A DNA stretch of 9,221 nucleotides from positions 760 through 9,980 of the forward strand of contig PKWC01000241.1 in NCBI GenBank assembly GCA_003131925.1. The letters run 5' to 3'. Below the pieces are notes generated by a model. That model did not search any database. It worked only from the letters and a program-made list of their open reading frames with translations, and was not told the origin of the DNA. Of the stretch, positions 7,801-9,221 are shown in pieces. A program made the translations under genes and the position numbers. This DNA is from Alphaproteobacteria bacterium. GTDB taxonomy: Bacteria > Pseudomonadota > Alphaproteobacteria > Micropepsales > Micropepsaceae. Numbering within the stretch: the stretch's first letter is position 1; each line of letters opens with the position of its first letter.

Positions 7801-8946
7801 GCGTTCAGCCGCGATGGATTGCGCATCGTAACAGCTTCGGACGACGGCACGGCCCGTGTGTGGAATGCGAACGTTCATGTCACAGTTCTCCGCGGGCATG
7901 AAAAACCCATCAACGGCGCAGCGTTCAGCCCCGACGGGACGCGGGTCGCCACTGCTTCCAACGACAGAACCGTAAGGCTTTGGGATACGAAAACAGGACG
8001 TGAACTCCTCGTCCTGCGCGGGCACGACAATCTTGTCGAGGCCGTAGCATTCAGTCCGGACGGGAAGCGGATCATTTCAGCGTCGGATGACAGGACCGCG
8101 CGCCTTTGGGAGGCCAGCACAGGACACCTGCTGGCTACTTTGAGCGGGCACCAGGGGCCTGTTTACGGCGCGGCGTTCAGCCCCGACGGAAAGTGGATCG
8201 TTACAGCATCAACCGATGGCTTGTCACGAATATGGAATGCGGATGCGGTTCGTGTCGTGACCATTCTTCGCGGGCACGCCCACGCAGTCAACAGCGCCTA
8301 CTTCAGTCCCGACTCCAAGCAAATCGTTACCAGCTCAAGCGACGCGACGGCGAGAATCTGGGATGCGGCTACCGGACGCTGTTTGGTTGTGTTCAGCGGC
8401 CACGAAGGGCCGGTCTACGGCGCCATGTTCAGCCCTGATGGAACGCGCATCGTTACATCGGGACGGGACCAGACGGCGCGGATTTGGGACGCGCGCACCG
8501 GCCGCCAAGTCGCAGTTCTTCGGGGCCATGAGTTGGCGGTTTTGAGCGCTGCCTTCAGCCCGGACGGAAATCGAGTCATCACGGCCTCGCACGACCGGAC
8601 CGCGAGAATCTGGGACGCAAATACGGGCAGCCAGATTGCAGTCCTTCGCGGACATCAGGGGTGGGTTGACAGTGCCGCATTCAGCGGCGACGGCCGGCGC
8701 GCCGTCACGAGTTCCGACGACAACACCACCCGCATTTGGTATGTTGCGGGCATAAAGGACGCACCGCGGACCGAGTTGATCCGGCGTACGTGCACAACAA
8801 CGCTGGCGAATGGGTTGAGCAGGTTTACGGCAAGCGAGATTCGCGCCGCCCCCGTTCTCGATCCCGCGCTCGATACCGACGCCTGTCGCCCGCCAAGCGT
8901 CTGGGCCCGCCTCGGCCACATTCTCTGGGCGGCCCGGTCGAACTAG
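4810..8946 (+). CDS. TIR - STAND NTPase (nSTAND1-like) - TM - 14x WD40 protein, putative immune/cell-death receptor
   Basis: The protein has 1378 residues. ATG 4810 is the first possible ATG, because an in-frame TAG sits at 4801-4803; no good Shine-Dalgarno is visible. Residues 11-123 are a TIR domain: strand ILFISHSSRD, then SHHWIASRWCQTEF, where E86 is the expected catalytic glutamate of NAD-cleaving TIRs. Residues about 170-560 are a STAND-type NTPase: P-loop LAASGAGKSS at 206-215 (the usual first glycine is alanine 207), Walker B VVIAIDQAEELF at 301-312, TVRSD at 341-345, and the helical motif VAHEAILRQWPALKSWI at 535-551. A basic stretch (RERLSIARTRRLQR) precedes one TM segment at about 645-665. 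WD40 repeats fill 733-1311, followed by a conserved tail to 1378 (CRPPSVWARLG). In known relatives the WD40 part senses, the NTPase oligomerises and the TIR depletes NAD. A conflict role is inferred from this architecture. It appears intact and monocistronic. Confidence 0.9.
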   Translation: MVLWGAPGLGILFISHSSRDNAAAITIRDWLKEHGWGEVFLDLDPEQGLAPGHHWQQELKQAGERCSGVLVLLSHHWIASRWCQTEFLLADQLGKKIFPILVAPVPFDELPIELKAKFQIVDVSAPQIEAEGFERLAIGLKRAGLDPESFEWPPPGDPQRPIYRGLQSLDEEDAAIFFGRDTLITKGIDTLRRMRDDAPERMLVILAASGAGKSSFLKAGLIARLKRDHENFLVLPVIRPERTALSGERGLARSLSCESMALDIPDAVQTRFTALRTSAMTRLKRFSECPQEIRAAKPPTVVIAIDQAEELFNAENREAPRMLELLATAVAADGNAVILATVRSDSFERLQTEPRLAEVPVLPFSLAPIPLGAFKDLIECPARLINPPLAIDPALTDQLLKDLAADDALPLLAFTLERLLNRRRGQGTLTLAHYTQELGGLQGAIMAAVDAAFAAASRDPSLPGGRAELERLARAAFVPALVQIDSADAEPRRRVERLSALPEATQALVRHLVDERLLICDRRRIDGGVADTVEVAHEAILRQWPALKSWIAEERDALRALDGVRVAAAEWRKHGSLASAGQADSWLAHRGGRLEEAEALLARPDFAPMLGGNEQEYLAACRATENAERLRERLSIARTRRLQRVVGGLMAVAAAIVLLAGLGIARLVAGIAAESGNTLATQAAKEADAGNYDRSARYALASLAAADWAHKGNRDDQAEAELRSAGSLSSALAVLRGHENQVLSASFSSDGQRIVTASRDKTARIWDAHTARQIVVLRGHDSAVDSAAFSPDGKRVVTASEDRTARIWDVGTGRQTALLRGHEDQVFSAAFSVDGRRIVTASADKTARIWDAITGAQVALLRGHEDMVLSAAFSVDGRRIVTASADKTARIWDAITGAQLAVLRGHEGVVEGAVFSSDGRGVATASDDKTARMWDAVSSAQLAVLRGHENSVTSVAFSSDGTRLVTASADGTARIWDASTGLQTAILQGHENSLNTAAFSRDGLRIVTASDDGTARVWNANVHVTVLRGHEKPINGAAFSPDGTRVATASNDRTVRLWDTKTGRELLVLRGHDNLVEAVAFSPDGKRIISASDDRTARLWEASTGHLLATLSGHQGPVYGAAFSPDGKWIVTASTDGLSRIWNADAVRVVTILRGHAHAVNSAYFSPDSKQIVTSSSDATARIWDAATGRCLVVFSGHEGPVYGAMFSPDGTRIVTSGRDQTARIWDARTGRQVAVLRGHELAVLSAAFSPDGNRVITASHDRTARIWDANTGSQIAVLRGHQGWVDSAAFSGDGRRAVTSSDDNTTRIWYVAGIKDAPRTELIRRTCTTTLANGLSRFTASEIRAAPVLDPALDTDACRPPSVWARLGHILWAARSN
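7006..8742 (+). repeat. Fourteen WD40 repeats (126-base tandem units)
   Basis: The repeats have the form 'LRGHExxVxSAAFSPDGxRIVTASxDxTARIWDAxTGxQxAV'. The GH histidines are at residues 738, 780, 822, 864, 906, 948, 990, 1030, 1072, 1114, 1156, 1198, 1240 and 1282. Spacing is exactly 42 residues (126 bases) except between the seventh and eighth, where it is 40. Fourteen repeats fit two seven-bladed beta-propellers. The units remain similar at DNA level, which argues for expansion by tandem duplication. Confidence 0.95.
7261..7506 (+). repeat. Near-identical adjacent WD40 units (repeats 3 and 4)
   Basis: Bases 7261-7380 and 7387-7506 differ at 7 of 120 positions by eye (about 94 percent identity). 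Most differences are synonymous, apart from the EDQVF/EDMVL change. The pair is much closer than other units of the array, marking the most recent duplication or gene conversion. Confidence 0.9.
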
Positions 8947-8967
8947 AGCTTGCCCGAGATGCCAGCT

Positions 8968-9221
8968 TTACGAGAAGCTGCGCTCGCGGATCAAACACTC
9001 ATGGCGCGATGCTGAAGACGATGCCGCAGCCCCCATCTCCTGAACAGTCTTTTCCTTCCGAACCGGCGTTTTGCGTCGTACCGCACAAAATGCCGTTGTA
9101 AAGTAGCAAAGAACCCGCCGGAAAGCTGCCCGGTGTCTTTCCGCCGATTTCTCCAGGATGTATTCGTAGGTGCCGTCGCGGCGCTCCTTCAGCTCCGCGA
9201 CCCGCGCCTCGATTTCTTCGC
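8968..9221 (-). CDS. Single-TM protein family A, second copy (5' end outside window, altered 3' end)
   Basis: A minus-strand frame is open from the right edge to a TAA at 8968-8970. The edge-proximal part (EEIEARVAELKERRDGTYEY, then ILEKSAE) matches residues 152-178 of the protein at 1113-1727. Homology then stops abruptly: the first copy continues INGVLSGLGPLARHKFDVEA, whereas this one reads RHRAAFRRVLCYFTTAFCAV and about 35 further unrelated residues rich in arginine, serine and lysine. This suggests that the original 3' end was lost and the frame now runs into foreign sequence. The product may be non-functional. The N-terminal membrane segment, if present, lies outside the window. It converges with the TIR-WD40 gene, leaving 21 bases between the two stop codons. 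The alternative, a genuine family variant with a different C-terminus, cannot be excluded. Confidence 0.6.
   Translation of the reverse strand, partial: EEIEARVAELKERRDGTYEYILEKSAERHRAAFRRVLCYFTTAFCAVRRKTPVRKEKTVQEMGAAASSSASRHECLIRERSFS
9140..9221. repeat. Direct repeat, right copy (cut by the window edge)
   Basis: This is the partner of 1195-1276 (75 of 82 bases identical by eye). The left boundary at 9140 is sharp: bases before it show no similarity to the region before 1195. The breakpoint falls inside the coding frame of the family A protein. Confidence 0.9.

Noticed and set aside
6900..8025. Long minus-strand open frames (up to 350 codons) opposite the WD40 region
   Set aside because: They mirror the 126-base WD40 periodicity and give repetitive translations antisense to a strongly supported gene; they are shadows of its codon bias.
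7006..8742. Regular 126-base repeats as a possible CRISPR or satellite array
   Set aside because: The unit is fully coding in one frame with WD40 consensus residues; there are no short conserved repeats with unique spacers.
8963..8980. Hairpin CAGCTT-TACGAG-AAGCTG between the convergent stops, possible terminator
   Set aside because: The stem is only 6 bp, not GC-rich, and has no following T-run.
8966..9043. Plus-strand open frame reading LYEKLRSRIKHSWRDAEDDA and ending at TGA 9041-9043, possible gene-end fragment
   Set aside because: It reads like a protein C-terminus, but I recognise no family and it has no start; too short to support.

Overview
The window looks like GC-rich alphaproteobacterial DNA, most likely from the Hyphomicrobiales (Rhizobiales). 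This is inferred from codon use and from how familiar the acetyl-CoA hydrolase/transferase and the RNase D tail look, not from a marker gene. It is an accessory region: two clear large genes sit among gene fragments, a frameshifted gene and duplicated sequence.

Layout from left to right. Bases 1-1091 (+) are the C-terminal part of an acetyl-CoA hydrolase/transferase-like enzyme cut by the window edge. Bases 1113-1727 (-) encode a 204-residue single-TM protein of unknown function, here called family A. Bases 1921-2089 (+) are an orphan C-terminal tail of the same kind as the tail of the giant protein further right. Bases 2173-2768 (-) are a second, different single-TM protein (family B) broken by a frameshift. 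Bases 2892-4346 (+) encode a secreted protein with seven GloVer (Gloeo_Verruco) repeats. Bases 4347-4809 hold no intact gene but contain a decayed RNase D C-terminal end on the minus strand. Bases 4810-8946 (+) encode a 1378-residue TIR / STAND NTPase / transmembrane / 14x WD40 protein. Bases 8968-9221 (-) are a second copy of family A, cut by the right edge, whose homology to the first copy stops abruptly at about base 9140.

The centre of interest is the TIR-STAND-WD40 protein. It combines a probable NAD-cleaving effector domain with its catalytic glutamate, a signal-transduction NTPase switch and a two-propeller sensor. This plan fits a self-contained conflict (anti-phage or cell-suicide type) receptor. 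The membrane segment between switch and sensor suggests that the WD40 propellers may lie outside the cytoplasm.

Around it are traces of duplication and loss. The tail of the giant protein occurs twice (1955-2089 and 8812-8946). Family A occurs twice (1113-1727 and from 9140 rightwards). Each copy of the tail is followed by a convergent minus-strand gene that is, or appears to be, a small single-TM protein (family B on the left, family A on the right). A recurring '[WD40-protein tail][convergent small membrane protein]' arrangement is the main observation here that standard annotation would miss. Whether the small proteins act with the receptor or merely travel with it cannot be decided from sequence.
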